64,000 nt of DNA from VRUE01 sp963748075 (GTDB taxonomy: Bacteria > Actinomycetota > Thermoleophilia > Solirubrobacterales > 70-9), in the NCBI GenBank assembly GCA_963748075.1, contig CAVVHQ010000049.1, forward strand, positions 103,512 through 167,511, given 5' to 3'. Below are positions 1 through 8,710 of this stretch, piece after piece; within the stretch, counting starts at the first letter, position 1; the number at the start of each line of letters is the position of its first letter. The notes beneath the pieces are model-generated. The model was given only the letters and a program-made list of their open reading frames with translations. It was not told where the DNA came from and did no database searches. A program made the translations under genes and the position numbers.

Positions 1-43
1 CGGTCCAGATGTTGTCTCGACTACGCATGTTCCTACCCGGTTT

Positions 44-67
44 GGGCAGCGAGAACGCTCGCTGCCC
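44..67. repeat. 10-bp perfect inverted repeat (hairpin)
   Basis: gggcagcgag at 44-53 pairs perfectly with ctcgctgccc at 58-67 around a 4-nt loop (aacg). There is no T-tract on either strand, so a rho-independent terminator is not well supported. No flanking gene is visible. Confidence 0.5.
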
Positions 68-555
68 ACGCGGGCACTAGATCTTGGGCTCGAAGCTACG
101 CGCAGGGTCAAGTCATGCCTATAGCGGGAGATAGAGCCACTCCTCTGTGGAAAGTAGGCCACAGACCAGGATCTTCATGGATAGCGACCGTGCAAGCCGA
201 AGCTGGTGGGCGCTGTTCAAAGCCGGTAAGCGTAGTGGCCAATTTGGGTTGTCGGGGTTACAGCCCCAGTATCGTGAGAACTCTTAAGGCCGCAGTCCAG
301 AATGTTCGGCGCTCTACCTCACAAGTAATTATGGGGCTGTCTAAAACTATGACGGAGAGAGAGAGTGTTGTAACTAACTAGTAGAAAAAGAAAAAGAAGA
401 TATGAAAAAGAAAAAAAGATATGAAGAGGGAGAAAAAGATAGAGAAAATAAAAGGCTATAGGTGCCTCTCACCTCCTACCCAGTCCGCACCGGGCACTAT
501 CTTGCTCCTACCGCAGGTCAAGAGAAGCTCATAAAGCCTAAGAAAGGACGCTCAG

Positions 556-1620
556 ACCGAACGCGATAGAAGTTCCAGATGTTCAAGGCTGCCCTGTCCG
601 GATCCTGGACGCGTCGAATACGACGCGTATAGCCGTTGTACAGAAGGTAAAGGGCGCTTCGGACGCCCCTGGTTTGGCCAGGAGCGGCACATACAGAGAA
701 GAGTATAGACAACGCGAGTAGAAGAAGAGGTAAGACTCAAAACGGTCCAGATTTTTCCTACGAGAGAGTGAAGAGAAGAGAAGAGCTAGAAAGAAAAAGA
801 GTATAGTTGCTGAAATTGATATAAATGGGTGAGCGCTAGATGTGAGATAAGAGTTGAGTGAATGCAAACTACTGCGCCAACTGTTCCTACCCTTCCCACC
901 AAGGGGCTATAGACTCTTGCTAGTCTTCCGCTAGGATAGCATGTGATGAACATGGATTCTGTATCTATAGCAAGGTAAGAGCTACTTATTCGCCTCTGTT
1001 TTGACGACCAAAAGATAGTAGCGGATCTTGTTGCAGCCGGGGAGGCTCGTACCGCTCTCTCCCTCGACTTCACACCTCTGCCATTGAGTGGAGAAATGAA
1101 AGAGAAATGAGCTAAGAAAGTGAGTGAAGCGAAGATAGTAAAGTTAATGCAGGGCGATGCCGTTCCGGCCTCGAATTTTCCCTCCGGGCACGCTCGGCCT
1201 GGAGAAGTGAGAGTTGTTAAGTGTAAGTAGATGTTTGAGTTAGAGATAAGTTAGAGGTGATTGATGAAAGGTGCGTCGCCTAAGTAGCGATGGGGTCGAG
1301 CTAAAATTGTGAAAGTGTTGCGCGCCAGCGAGCGCTCATGACCAGGCTAGCGGGTGCCTAGACCTCTTCCAGCCACTCCTGCAGTGGAAGTAGGACCGCA
1401 GAATGGGCGGCGGGATTTTCGCATGCGCGATAGCGACAGTGCAAAGCGCGACTTGATATGGGCTGCGTTCATAGACGGTGCGAGTGGCTGGGTTGTCGAG
1501 GGTAGGCGCTCACCGAACGCGATGAAGTTCCAGACAAGGCTAGGCGCGTCCGGATCCTGGGCAGCTGAAAAACGAAGCCGAAGGGCGCTTCGGAGCCGGA
1601 TGCCGAGCGGTCACATACAG
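556..1620 (+). repeat. diverged direct repeat, copies at 556-696 and 1512-1620
   Basis: The same blocks occur in the same order in both copies: accgaacgcgat..gaagttccaga (556 and 1512), gtccggatcctgg (597 and 1548), aagggcgcttcgga (650 and 1581) and cacatacag (688 and 1612). A further shared block, gatgccgttccggcctcga, lies near 1156 and 1700. The spacing between blocks differs, so copy 1 looks like copy 2 with insertions and losses. No coding function is visible. Confidence 0.6.
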
Positions 1621-2251
1621 GCTTCGCGCCGGAAGGCGGCTCATAGCGGCGCTCGGACGGAGCGTGCCTCGCTCTCTTCCTCGCCTGTTGCCAGTTCAGC
1701 GATGCCGTTCCGGCCTCGATGGATTCCCTGCGCTGCGGCCCGCATGGCGCGGAGAGCGCTGCATCCAAGGGGCGCCTCACGCCGGTCGAGCGCAGGCGCG
1801 CGGACTAAGCCCTCGCCGACATCCCGACATCGAATGGGATCATCACGGCGGCAAGGAGGTCGCCAGCGGTTTTGAGCCGACATCAACGCGCACGATATTC
1901 GCTGGCTGAAACTCGCCGGCGAGGCCGGCGATGCGGCGCTTGAGCAGGACGGACTACCTCAGTCAGAAGGGCGTCCGCGATTCGTGACTCAGCCTGATCG
2001 GGTCTAGCGAGCCACTAGCTTCGACGCGCCCTCGGCGACGATCCCGAGACGTGGCGGACCAGCTCGGGCACACCGAGCCGGGCTCTCGATCCGGCACCAC
2101 CTCATACCGGCGTCCGGCGACCTCGATCAACGTCCCCCTCCTCAAGGTCGACAACGCTTCCTTACTGCAGTTGCCAGAGAGCCTGTGTCCATGATAGCCA
2201 GGCGCGACGCTCTTTCAAGCCCGCGGCGCCTTCGGCACGAAGCCGCTCTGC

Positions 2252-2293
2252 CTCTTAAGGAGTAGGCCCCAGGTTCGAATCCTGGTCGGGGCG
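2252..2293 (+). tRNA. tRNA 3' fragment (anticodon loop to acceptor)
   Basis: From the loop CTCTTAA (anticodon CTT, Lys) onward there is a variable segment, a perfect T-arm (ccagg, loop ttcgaat, cctgg at 2269-2285) and an acceptor 3' strand tcggggc. The upstream sequence does not supply a matching acceptor 5' strand or D-arm, so only the 3' part exists. Such 3' halves are what tyrosine-recombinase integration leaves at element ends (established for tRNA att sites). It differs from the complete tRNA-Lys at 48322, so it is not a simple copy of it. Confidence 0.5.
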
Positions 2294-2324
2294 TCAGCGC
2301 AACCGCAGCGATGCCAGTCCGGGC

Positions 2325-2798
2325 TCAGCGACCGTGGAGCGCGGCGAGACGCCCGGCCTCCTCGGCGCCCAGATACGGGGCGAGGACGAACTGGATCGCC
2401 TCCCCGGCGATCCGCGGAAGCTCGGCCTCACTGCCCATCGCAAGCCGCTGGGCGACCAGCATCGCCAGGCCGCCGGTCACCGCCCTCTCGACGATCTCCG
2501 GCAGCTCGCCTGCGGGGCGCAGGTCGCGGCCGGGCAGGAGGCGCTGTCCGAAGTGCGCGAGCATACGGTCGTAGCGGCTGTAACCGGCCGCGCCGGCGGC
2601 GAGGGCGTCGTTGGTCAGCGCCCCCGCTGCTGCGGGCTCGGAGGCGGCAAAGTCCAGCGCGGCCCGTATCCCGACCGCCACCTGGGCAGGCCAGTCGGCC
2701 TCCGTGGCGCAAGCCGTTTCGACTTGGATCTGGAGGCGGGCGAACGCCCGCTCGAAGTCGTTTGCGAAGTCCTCGGGGGGCTGCACGCTGTCTCTCAT
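2325..2798 (-). CDS. TetR-type C-terminal domain protein lacking the HTH
   Basis: The 157-residue product matches in style only the ligand-binding half of TetR regulators of this lineage. The segment from about residue 100, with LPEIVERAVTGGLAMLVAQR and a closing APYLGAEEAG, resembles the C-terminus of the full-length TetR protein at 50876-51508 (VFPYLGAEAAAQEL). There is no N-terminal helix-turn-helix (no YPETRVVDV..GVSRKTFYELF-like stretch), so it should not bind DNA by itself. The ATG at 2798 follows a strong hairpin by only 5 nt, leaving no room for a ribosome-binding site; the start is therefore doubtful and the frame is open back to 2886. It may be the surviving half of a regulator or a genuine stand-alone domain. 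Confidence 0.55.
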   Translation of the reverse strand: MRDSVQPPEDFANDFERAFARLQIQVETACATEADWPAQVAVGIRAALDFAASEPAAAGALTNDALAAGAAGYSRYDRMLAHFGQRLLPGRDLRPAGELPEIVERAVTGGLAMLVAQRLAMGSEAELPRIAGEAIQFVLAPYLGAEEAGRLAALHGR

Positions 2799-2803
2799 GC
2801 GAA

Positions 2804-2832
2804 ACCCGGCGGCCCCTGGGGGGCCGCCGGGT
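2804..2832 (-). terminator. 13-bp GC hairpin downstream of the 897-residue protein gene
   Basis: acccggcggcccc at 2804-2816 pairs with 2820-2832 through 13 consecutive pairs and a 3-nt loop. It lies 54 nt past the stop of the gene at 2886-5579, and on the minus strand the stem is followed by a short T run (complement of 2802-2804). It probably ends the two-gene exported-protein transcript. It also sits directly upstream of the ATG at 2798. Confidence 0.65.
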
Positions 2833-2885
2833 CTCTGACCATCGGGTGCTCTGTGCCGGTCGTGCCGGCTGGGCCGCGCTGCGCC

Positions 2886-5579
2886 CTACTTCTTCTTCTT
2901 GCCCTTGCAGCGGTTGTTCTTCAGCACCGGCTTCAGCGTCTTCTTGCGCCCGTTCTGTCCGCGCAGGTTGGCGTTGGAGCGGTAGGTCGCGTTGCAGATG
3001 TTGCGGCTGTTGACCAGCAGCCCCTTCTGTCCGCCCTTCATGTAGAGGATGAACTTGGAGACCGGCACGTCGGGGGGCGATTCGAAGGTGGTCCGAATGC
3101 CCTTGTTGACGCTGTCGATCCGCCCGGCCAGGTCGATGTCGACCTGGCCGCTCATGTCTGCCACCAGGTCGGGCAGCTTGTTGTTGGAGCTGCGCAGGTA
3201 GACCGGGCCCTGCACGAGCCGGTCAAGCAGCGGCGAGAACGCCTTCGCGTAGCCGTAGACCGAGTCGGCCGGGCAGGCGCTGGCGGCGAACTGCACCCTG
3301 GTGCAGATCGTCTTGATGTGGGCCTGGTCGAGGAACTCCGAGCGCGGCAGGGTGAGCGCGATGCGGCCCAGGTTGGCATCGCCCTTGCGCGGCTGGAGCA
3401 CCGCGCGGAGCTTCGGGTGCGCGCCGCGGTTGGTCTTGCCCCAGATCCGGGTGTAGAGCTTCGGCTTCAGGCCGAGGTTGCCGCAGGAGCCGACCTGGAA
3501 GCGCGAGGCCGGGGTGGCCGCCGCTCCGGTGTCGGAGACGATCGTCGAGGCGACCGCCTGTTCGCGGCAGTTGGTCGGGTTGAGCGTGAAGCCCGCCCGG
3601 TCGATCCCGATGTGGATCTGGCGGTAGTCGACCGGGATCCCCTGCAGAATCTGGGGCAGGGAGTCCGAGGCGACCGAGATCTGCGCGGTCACCGGGTCGA
3701 TGTGCACCGAGGCGCGCAGCGCCACCGTGCCGAGGTCGAACGGACCTGCCTGCACCGGGACCCGGAAGGCGAGGCTGTAGGGGTCGCCCTTGTAGGGGCC
3801 GGCCAGGTAGACCGCGGTCGGCGCCTTGCCGGGCTGGGGGACCCAGACCGGTTCGGGACCCGTGCCGGCGGCGATGTTCACCGAGCCGACCTGGCTGGAG
3901 GCCGGGCAGGAGCCCGCCGCCGCGTTGGCGGGCGGGCAGACCGGCACGCCGGCCAGCTTCGCCGAGAGTCCCTTCGGCAGGGAGGCGCCGATCGCGGCGA
4001 CGTTCTGTTCGCCGTCGTTGCGGGTCACGTTGAGCGCGAACGGCGCGTAGGCGCCGCCCACCGGGTTGGTGGAGCCGGCCGCGAAGCCGGGGTTGAAGCC
4101 ACCCGTGCCGCAGTTCTGGTTGACCGAGAACGAGTCGCTCGTGTTGACCGTGCCGCCCGACCAGGAGCTGATCGAGCTGGTGTAGGTCTTGTCGCCGCAG
4201 CTACTCGGGTTGACCAGCACTCCGCCGGGTCCGCCGAAGAAGTCCAGCTTGAACTCGCTGAACGGCAGCTGCGGGTTGTTGTCGAAGGTCGCGGTGACCT
4301 GGCCGGTGTTCGGGTCGGTGTCGATCTTGCCGGCGATCTTGATCGTCACCCCCTGCTCCTCGACCACGTAGTAGATCGCCAAGAGGCTGCCGAACGGGTT
4401 GGCGTTCTGCTGGGCGAGGTAGATCGAGCCGGTCAGCGGGTTCGTCAGCAGCGGGGTGACGATCTCGCCCAGGCCAACCCGCGAGTCGCTCGGGCAGCTC
4501 ACCGGGTTGGCGTTGTTAAGCCCGAACTGCGCCTCGCTACAGCCGCCGAGGCCGTTCGCGGCGGCGGCGTTCACGGTGACCCCGGGCGGCAGGTTGACCA
4601 CTGCCTTCTTCAGGTGCGAGGAGACCAGCCCGTTCGGGTCGTCGTTGTGCTGGGGGACCTTCAGCGTCGCGCTCAGCGCCGTCGGGGAGGCCGCGCTGGG
4701 CGGGTCCGAGCGCAGGTTGAGCGACGGTTCGAAGGGCAGTTTCTCGCAGCCATCTGCGCCGATCGGTTCCATCGCGCCGTTGTGGCTGAGGAAGCTGGCT
4801 TCCTCGAAGTTGTTCGGTTGCTGCCACGAGCTGAGCTGCAGCGTGGTCAGCACCGGTCCCGTGCAGGAGGTCGGGTTGCTTTGGAAGGGCCGCACCGGTT
4901 TTCCGTACGGGCCTCCGCGCACCGGGTCGTGGCTCGAGTCGCCCGGAACTCCCCAGAAGTTCAGTTCGGTGCCCGTGACCGGCAGCGCCTGGTTGGCGTT
5001 GGGGAGCGTGACCGTCAGCCCGTAGTCATCCCCGGTTCGAATCCCCGCAGTCAGGACGATCGCCGAGGTCAGCACCCTGAAGCCGAACCTGGCCGGATGG
5101 TTCGGGCCGGGCTCCAGGTTGTAGACCGGTGATTCGATGGGCAGGAGGGGGGAGTTGCCCCTCAGCACGGTCGTGCCGACCACCGCGCTTCTGCACTGCG
5201 GGGGCACCGCGAACACGAAAAGGGGCGTGATGATGTCGGCGTTCGGGCAGGCGCCCACCGCTGTCGGGTTGCCGACCAAACCGGCGGGGAGCTTCACCAC
5301 GACGTCTTTGAAGCCCCCTCCTTCGGGGAGTATGCATTCGGGGAAGCAGAATCCCGGTTCTTCGAACGTGGTGACGTCGAATTCGGTGCCCGCTTCGTAG
5401 GGGTGGCTTCCCGCCTGGGTGGCCGGTGCGCCGCCTTCTTGGATCACTTCGCCGTCGAAGTTGGTGATCCCGAACTGGGCGCCGGCGCTGCCCGCGCCGA
5501 GCGCCAGGATGCAGAGGGCCGCTGCCGCGAGGGCGCCCAGGAAGCGCGGCAGGTTGCGGTGGGTTCTCGGGGCCTTCAT
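2886..5579 (-). CDS. large exported protein, 897 residues, internally repeated
   Basis: The start was set at ATG 5579 because aaggag lies 9 nt upstream (complement of 5589-5594) and the next residues form a signal peptide (MKAPRTHRNLPR, a hydrophobic stretch, then AGSAGA). The mature part is rich in Gly, Pro, Asn and Ser with scattered cysteines, and ends in a Lys-rich tail (CKGKKKK). A module of about 130 residues occurs twice (about 330-460 and 745-870), with the order Cys - CPxxS - PLLxxPLxG - IYL/VYL - GKID/GRID - LPFSEF/VPVSKF - GGxxGxLVN - C. I do not recognise an enzymatic motif, so a surface or matrix role is only inference. It follows the propeller gene at 5639-7690 by 59 nt, probably as one operon. 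A frameshifted paralogue lies at 57185-59907. Confidence 0.75.
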   Translation of the reverse strand: MKAPRTHRNLPRFLGALAAAALCILALGAGSAGAQFGITNFDGEVIQEGGAPATQAGSHPYEAGTEFDVTTFEEPGFCFPECILPEGGGFKDVVVKLPAGLVGNPTAVGACPNADIITPLFVFAVPPQCRSAVVGTTVLRGNSPLLPIESPVYNLEPGPNHPARFGFRVLTSAIVLTAGIRTGDDYGLTVTLPNANQALPVTGTELNFWGVPGDSSHDPVRGGPYGKPVRPFQSNPTSCTGPVLTTLQLSSWQQPNNFEEASFLSHNGAMEPIGADGCEKLPFEPSLNLRSDPPSAASPTALSATLKVPQHNDDPNGLVSSHLKKAVVNLPPGVTVNAAAANGLGGCSEAQFGLNNANPVSCPSDSRVGLGEIVTPLLTNPLTGSIYLAQQNANPFGSLLAIYYVVEEQGVTIKIAGKIDTDPNTGQVTATFDNNPQLPFSEFKLDFFGGPGGVLVNPSSCGDKTYTSSISSWSGGTVNTSDSFSVNQNCGTGGFNPGFAAGSTNPVGGAYAPFALNVTRNDGEQNVAAIGASLPKGLSAKLAGVPVCPPANAAAGSCPASSQVGSVNIAAGTGPEPVWVPQPGKAPTAVYLAGPYKGDPYSLAFRVPVQAGPFDLGTVALRASVHIDPVTAQISVASDSLPQILQGIPVDYRQIHIGIDRAGFTLNPTNCREQAVASTIVSDTGAAATPASRFQVGSCGNLGLKPKLYTRIWGKTNRGAHPKLRAVLQPRKGDANLGRIALTLPRSEFLDQAHIKTICTRVQFAASACPADSVYGYAKAFSPLLDRLVQGPVYLRSSNNKLPDLVADMSGQVDIDLAGRIDSVNKGIRTTFESPPDVPVSKFILYMKGGQKGLLVNSRNICNATYRSNANLRGQNGRKKTLKPVLKNNRCKGKKKK

Positions 5580-5638
5580 CTCAGCTTTCTCCTTGTCCAC
5601 GATTGAGGTCTCGCTTCGCTTATTGCCTGGGCGCCCGA

Positions 5639-7690
5639 TCATTTGCTCGCCCCCCGGTTGCGCTTCCTACACTTCTTGGCGCTCTTGCTCTTGTTCCTGG
5701 CCTGCTTGGCCAGGCGGTTGGCCTTCTTGTTGCGCTTCTTGGCGACGCCGGACTTGCCGTTGCGCTTCGCCTGCTTGGCGTTCTTGCGCAGCCGCTTGGC
5801 GCGGTTGCTGAGCTTCTTGGCTTCGCGGCCCAGCTTGTTGCAGTTCTGCTTCTGGGACAGGTTGCCCTTGCCGACCAAGCCGGTCGAGGCCGCGCCCGCC
5901 AGGCTGGGGGTGCTGGACTCACCGCGGCAGCCCTTGCCCGTGCAGGGCGGGGCCGGCGGGGCCGGATGCTGGGAGGCGAGGCCGCCCCCCACCCGCGCGG
6001 TGTAGGCGTCAACCGCGCTGTCGGTATCGAGCGGCACCAGCCGTTCGCGCGTCGTGAAGAGCGCGTCCGTGCCGGCGGCACTCGCGTCGCCGAAGTGGGC
6101 CGTCAGCGGGTCGGTGCCGGTGGAGATCAGCCCCACCGCGCCGCTTGCCGCGTCGTATTCGTAGATGTCTTCTATGCCGTTGGAGTCCTCGGGCACCAGC
6201 GCTTCGTCGGTGACGAAGAAGAGGCTGCCGCCGTCGTCGGAGAGGTTGCGCGACAGATGGTCGACCAGGAATCCTGCTGTCCCTCCGAGGATGCTGGCGC
6301 CGTCGGCCGGTTCCACGACCACGCAGGAGGCGCAGACCAGCGCGCCGCTCGCGGCGCTGTATAGGTAGGCCTGGGATTTGCCGTTGTCGGGGAAGCCGGT
6401 GAGGCTGTTGTTCGCGGTGAAGGCGAGGTGCATCCCGTCCGGGGTCACGCGCGAGGTCCGTGCCGTGTCGCTGGTGCTCCAGTTGCTCGTCAGGGTGACC
6501 GGTCCCGTTATGAACTGGAACCCGCCGCCTGCGGTCCACATGTAGAGGTTGTTTTCGCCGGCCGTCGCGCCCGGGGCGAGTTCCTTGCCGGCGACGAAGT
6601 AGACCCGCGAGCCGTCCGCGGAGGCGCCGAGCACGCCTTTGACTTCGCCTCCCCCTCCGGTGAGGTTGGTCAGCCCGCCGTCCCAGCGCAGCAGGTCGCC
6701 GCCGTCGGTGACGTAGGCGACAGTGCCGTCGCTGCTGGCGAACTGGAAGGCGCCGGTTTCGCTGACCAGCTGCGTGCTCGAGCCGTTGATGCGGACGCAG
6801 ACCCCGCATTCGCCGCCGCCGCCTTCTTTGAAGAAGACCCGCGAGCCGTCGGTGGAGAGCGAGCGCTGCCAGTCATTCCCGGCGATGCTGACCGCGCCGG
6901 TGCTGACGCCGCCGCCGGGCAGGATGCCGACCAGGCCCAGCGAGCCGGTCGCGGCGTTCCAGTCACAGAGCTGTTCGTTCGACGGACCACCGCACCCGGT
7001 CAGTTCGAATTCCGAGTCGAAGACCACATGGCCGCCGTCCGCCGATATCGCACCGGTTTTGAATTCGGTTTCTCCCAGGCCCGGCGCCAACCCGATGCTG
7101 AGCAGCCGGAAGGAGGCGGTGGCGTTGTCGCGGATGTAGAGGGGTTTGGAGCCTTCCGGTGCTTCGGGTGTCAGAGGAGGTTCCACCCCTCCGGTGGACA
7201 CAGTCTGGCTGAGGTCCTCGGTGAGGCCTTCGATGAACGAGGCGGTGAGGAAGGCCGCCCCGGACGGAGCGAGGGGGGGATTGAGGCCTTCGCTGCTCCA
7301 GCTCGCGCCCCGCCGGGACAGGTAGTCGGTGCTCGGGCCGTTCGAGGTAACTTCTCCGAACGCGCCCCGCTCCACCGACCAGAGGATCGAGTTCCCGTCT
7401 GGCGAGGCGGTCGGCGCCGGGGCGGCCACGTTCAGGAGCTCGTGGTCGACCTCGTAGCCTTCCTTTTCGGGCGGCGAGACCAGCTCGTAGGCGCGGCAGT
7501 CGGGGAGGTTGGCGGAGGGGCCGCCGCGGAAGGCTTCGTTGGAGCAGGCCTGGGCGCCGGCCGAGGGCGCACTACTCCCGAGGAAGGCCGCGAGGCCGAG
7601 GACGCAGAGACAAACCAAGCCGATGCGGCCGCGGCGGATGCCGCTGCCCAGGGTCGATCCCGCAAACGATGCCTTCGCGAAGCGTCTCAC
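5639..7690 (-). CDS. exported beta-propeller (PD40-like) protein with basic tail
   Basis: GTG start at 7690 with aaggag just upstream; 683 residues. An N-terminal signal peptide (IGLVCLCVLGLAAFLG, cleavage near SAGAQA) is followed by repeated blade motifs of TolB/PD40 type: ISADGGHVVF, LSTDGSRVFF, ASADGSRVYF, VTPDGMHLAF, LSDDGGSLFF, spaced 60-90 residues apart. From about residue 595 the chain becomes an almost uninterrupted Lys/Arg/Asn-rich tail that could bind anionic wall polymers or nucleic acid (inference). Proteins of this build are common, uncharacterised secreted proteins in soil Actinomycetota. The gene lies upstream of, and probably in one transcript with, the 897-residue protein gene. 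No catalytic motif is visible. Confidence 0.75.
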   Translation of the reverse strand: MRRFAKASFAGSTLGSGIRRGRIGLVCLCVLGLAAFLGSSAPSAGAQACSNEAFRGGPSANLPDCRAYELVSPPEKEGYEVDHELLNVAAPAPTASPDGNSILWSVERGAFGEVTSNGPSTDYLSRRGASWSSEGLNPPLAPSGAAFLTASFIEGLTEDLSQTVSTGGVEPPLTPEAPEGSKPLYIRDNATASFRLLSIGLAPGLGETEFKTGAISADGGHVVFDSEFELTGCGGPSNEQLCDWNAATGSLGLVGILPGGGVSTGAVSIAGNDWQRSLSTDGSRVFFKEGGGGECGVCVRINGSSTQLVSETGAFQFASSDGTVAYVTDGGDLLRWDGGLTNLTGGGGEVKGVLGASADGSRVYFVAGKELAPGATAGENNLYMWTAGGGFQFITGPVTLTSNWSTSDTARTSRVTPDGMHLAFTANNSLTGFPDNGKSQAYLYSAASGALVCASCVVVEPADGASILGGTAGFLVDHLSRNLSDDGGSLFFVTDEALVPEDSNGIEDIYEYDAASGAVGLISTGTDPLTAHFGDASAAGTDALFTTRERLVPLDTDSAVDAYTARVGGGLASQHPAPPAPPCTGKGCRGESSTPSLAGAASTGLVGKGNLSQKQNCNKLGREAKKLSNRAKRLRKNAKQAKRNGKSGVAKKRNKKANRLAKQARNKSKSAKKCRKRNRGASK

Positions 7691-8013
7691 GTAGCTCTCT
7701 CCTTGTCCTGTGAGCCCCTCTGCGGGCCGCTTCCCTGCGGCACCTCAGGCGCTCGGTTTCCCTGTTTCCCTATTTCCCTGTTCCCATGCCCGTCCTAGCG
7801 GCCGGGCACCGCGCTTCAGGAAACACAGACATCCGTGTCCCTAAATCGCAGCGCGTATTTAGACAGGTCTGTGTCTGGATGTCAACCCTGGTGGGTTGAT
7901 TCCCTGCAAATCAGCCGGTCTTTGCGACCTCGCCAGGATTCGGTGGTGCGATCGGACGGGCAACCCGACCGCGGTCGGGGACCAGGTGCCTGGCTGGCCG
8001 GGGACGTCCTCAG
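7691..8013. other. intergenic region upstream of the exported-protein pair
   Basis: No gene is visible in these 323 bases. Apart from the promoter-like pair listed separately, there is a short inverted repeat ctaaat/atttag at 7841-7846 and 7857-7862. The pyrE gene ends at 8014 on the same strand, so this is the space between the 3' end of pyrE and the GTG of the propeller gene. Confidence 0.6.
7856..7885 (-). promoter_or_regulatory. candidate sigma-70-type promoter for the exported-protein pair
   Basis: On the minus strand a perfect -35 TTGACA (complement of 7880-7885) is followed after 18 nt by TAAATA (complement of 7856-7861). It lies about 165 nt upstream of the GTG at 7690 in otherwise GC-rich sequence. 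The boxes are seen in the sequence; their use is inference. Confidence 0.45.
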
Positions 8014-8580
8014 TCAGCCGCGGTCGGGACGATCCGGGTATAGCTCGTCGATCGTCACCAGGGCGCGGTAGGGAGCCTCAGCGGCGGCTTCGATCAGCTC
8101 GCCGCCGCCGGCGAGGCGATCGACCACGGCGCAGACCGCGGCGGCCTCGAGACCCTGCTCGCGGATCCGCTCGATCGCCCGCACGGTAGAGCCGCCGGTG
8201 GTCACCGTGTCCTCGACCACCAGGCAGCGGGCGCCCGGCTCGACCGGGCCCTCGACCCAGCGCTGCAGGCCGTGCCGCTTGCGCTCGGCGCGGACGAAGA
8301 AGCCGACCAGGCCGTCGCCCGCCGGGACGGCGAGGGCTGCGCAGGCGGGGGGGATCGCCGCCGCGGCGGGACCCCCTACGGCGGCGGCGCCGACCTCGAT
8401 CGCCGCCGCGGCGATCAGCTCGCCGGCCGCCCGGAAGCCGGGCGGGCGGAGCAGCGCCCGGCGCGCGTCCACGTAGTACTGCGCCTTCGCGCCGCTGGCC
8501 AGCGTCACCTCGCCGATCACCAGCGAGTGCTCGCGCAGCTCGGCGAGCAGCGTCCGCTTGGCGGCGTCTAGATCGGCCAT
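8014..8580 (-). CDS. pyrE: orotate phosphoribosyltransferase
   Basis: The 188-residue product is of normal length for PyrE, which joins orotate to PRPP to give orotidine 5'-phosphate in pyrimidine synthesis (cytoplasm, Mg-dependent). The PRPP-binding loop is clear (LVVEDTVTTGGST, about residues 119-131), as is the N-terminal KAQYYVDARRALL stretch typical of the family. The segment after VGGPAAAA is more Ala/Pro-rich than usual (IPPACAAL where IPLA-type sequence is common), but the core is complete. The ATG at 8580 gives the expected N-terminus. The gene downstream of it in transcription is the exported-protein pair beyond a 323-base gap; upstream is the L,D-transpeptidase gene. Confidence 0.9.
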   Translation of the reverse strand: MADLDAAKRTLLAELREHSLVIGEVTLASGAKAQYYVDARRALLRPPGFRAAGELIAAAAIEVGAAAVGGPAAAAIPPACAALAVPAGDGLVGFFVRAERKRHGLQRWVEGPVEPGARCLVVEDTVTTGGSTVRAIERIREQGLEAAAVCAVVDRLAGGGELIEAAAEAPYRALVTIDELYPDRPDRG

Positions 8581-8586
8581 GGCTGG

Positions 8587-8710
8587 GCGTGTGTGACCAA
8601 GCAGATCAAGGATCTCGCGCTTCGCGCTCGCACGCGCCTTCGGCGCTGGAGCGTGGCGTGCTCTGCACGCGAGCGACCGAGGACGCAGATATGCGTAGCG
8701 TCACACACGC
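8587..8710. repeat. 11-bp inverted repeat bracketing the pyrE/ldt gap
   Basis: gcgtgtgtgac at 8587-8597 is the exact reverse complement of gtcacacacgc at 8700-8710. The arms sit just inside the ends of the two flanking minus-strand genes, and the space between contains further GC-rich self-complementary sequence. It could fold as a structured leader of pyrE or mark the ends of a small inserted repeat. No known riboswitch consensus was recognised. Confidence 0.4.

Larger units (their letters stand above)
1..2240. other. gene-poor anomalous stretch at window start
   Basis: No convincing gene is visible. Base composition is far from the rest of the window: about 380-460, 770-860 and 1080-1290 are purine-rich and AT-rich (runs of gaaaaag/gagaag type), whereas the rest of the window is about 70% GC. 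Open frames here are short, mutually overlapping and show no family motif. Part of the stretch is a scrambled near-copy of sequence 1 kb further on (separate repeat entry). It could be a decayed mobile region next to the tRNA fragment at 2252, or low-quality consensus at a contig end; the sequence alone does not decide. Confidence 0.6.

Noticed and set aside
2334..5132. 932-codon open frame on the plus strand
   Set aside because: It is antisense to the exported-protein gene; its product is low-complexity Arg/Gly/Val/Asp sequence without signal or family motifs, as expected from the complement of a GC-rich gene.
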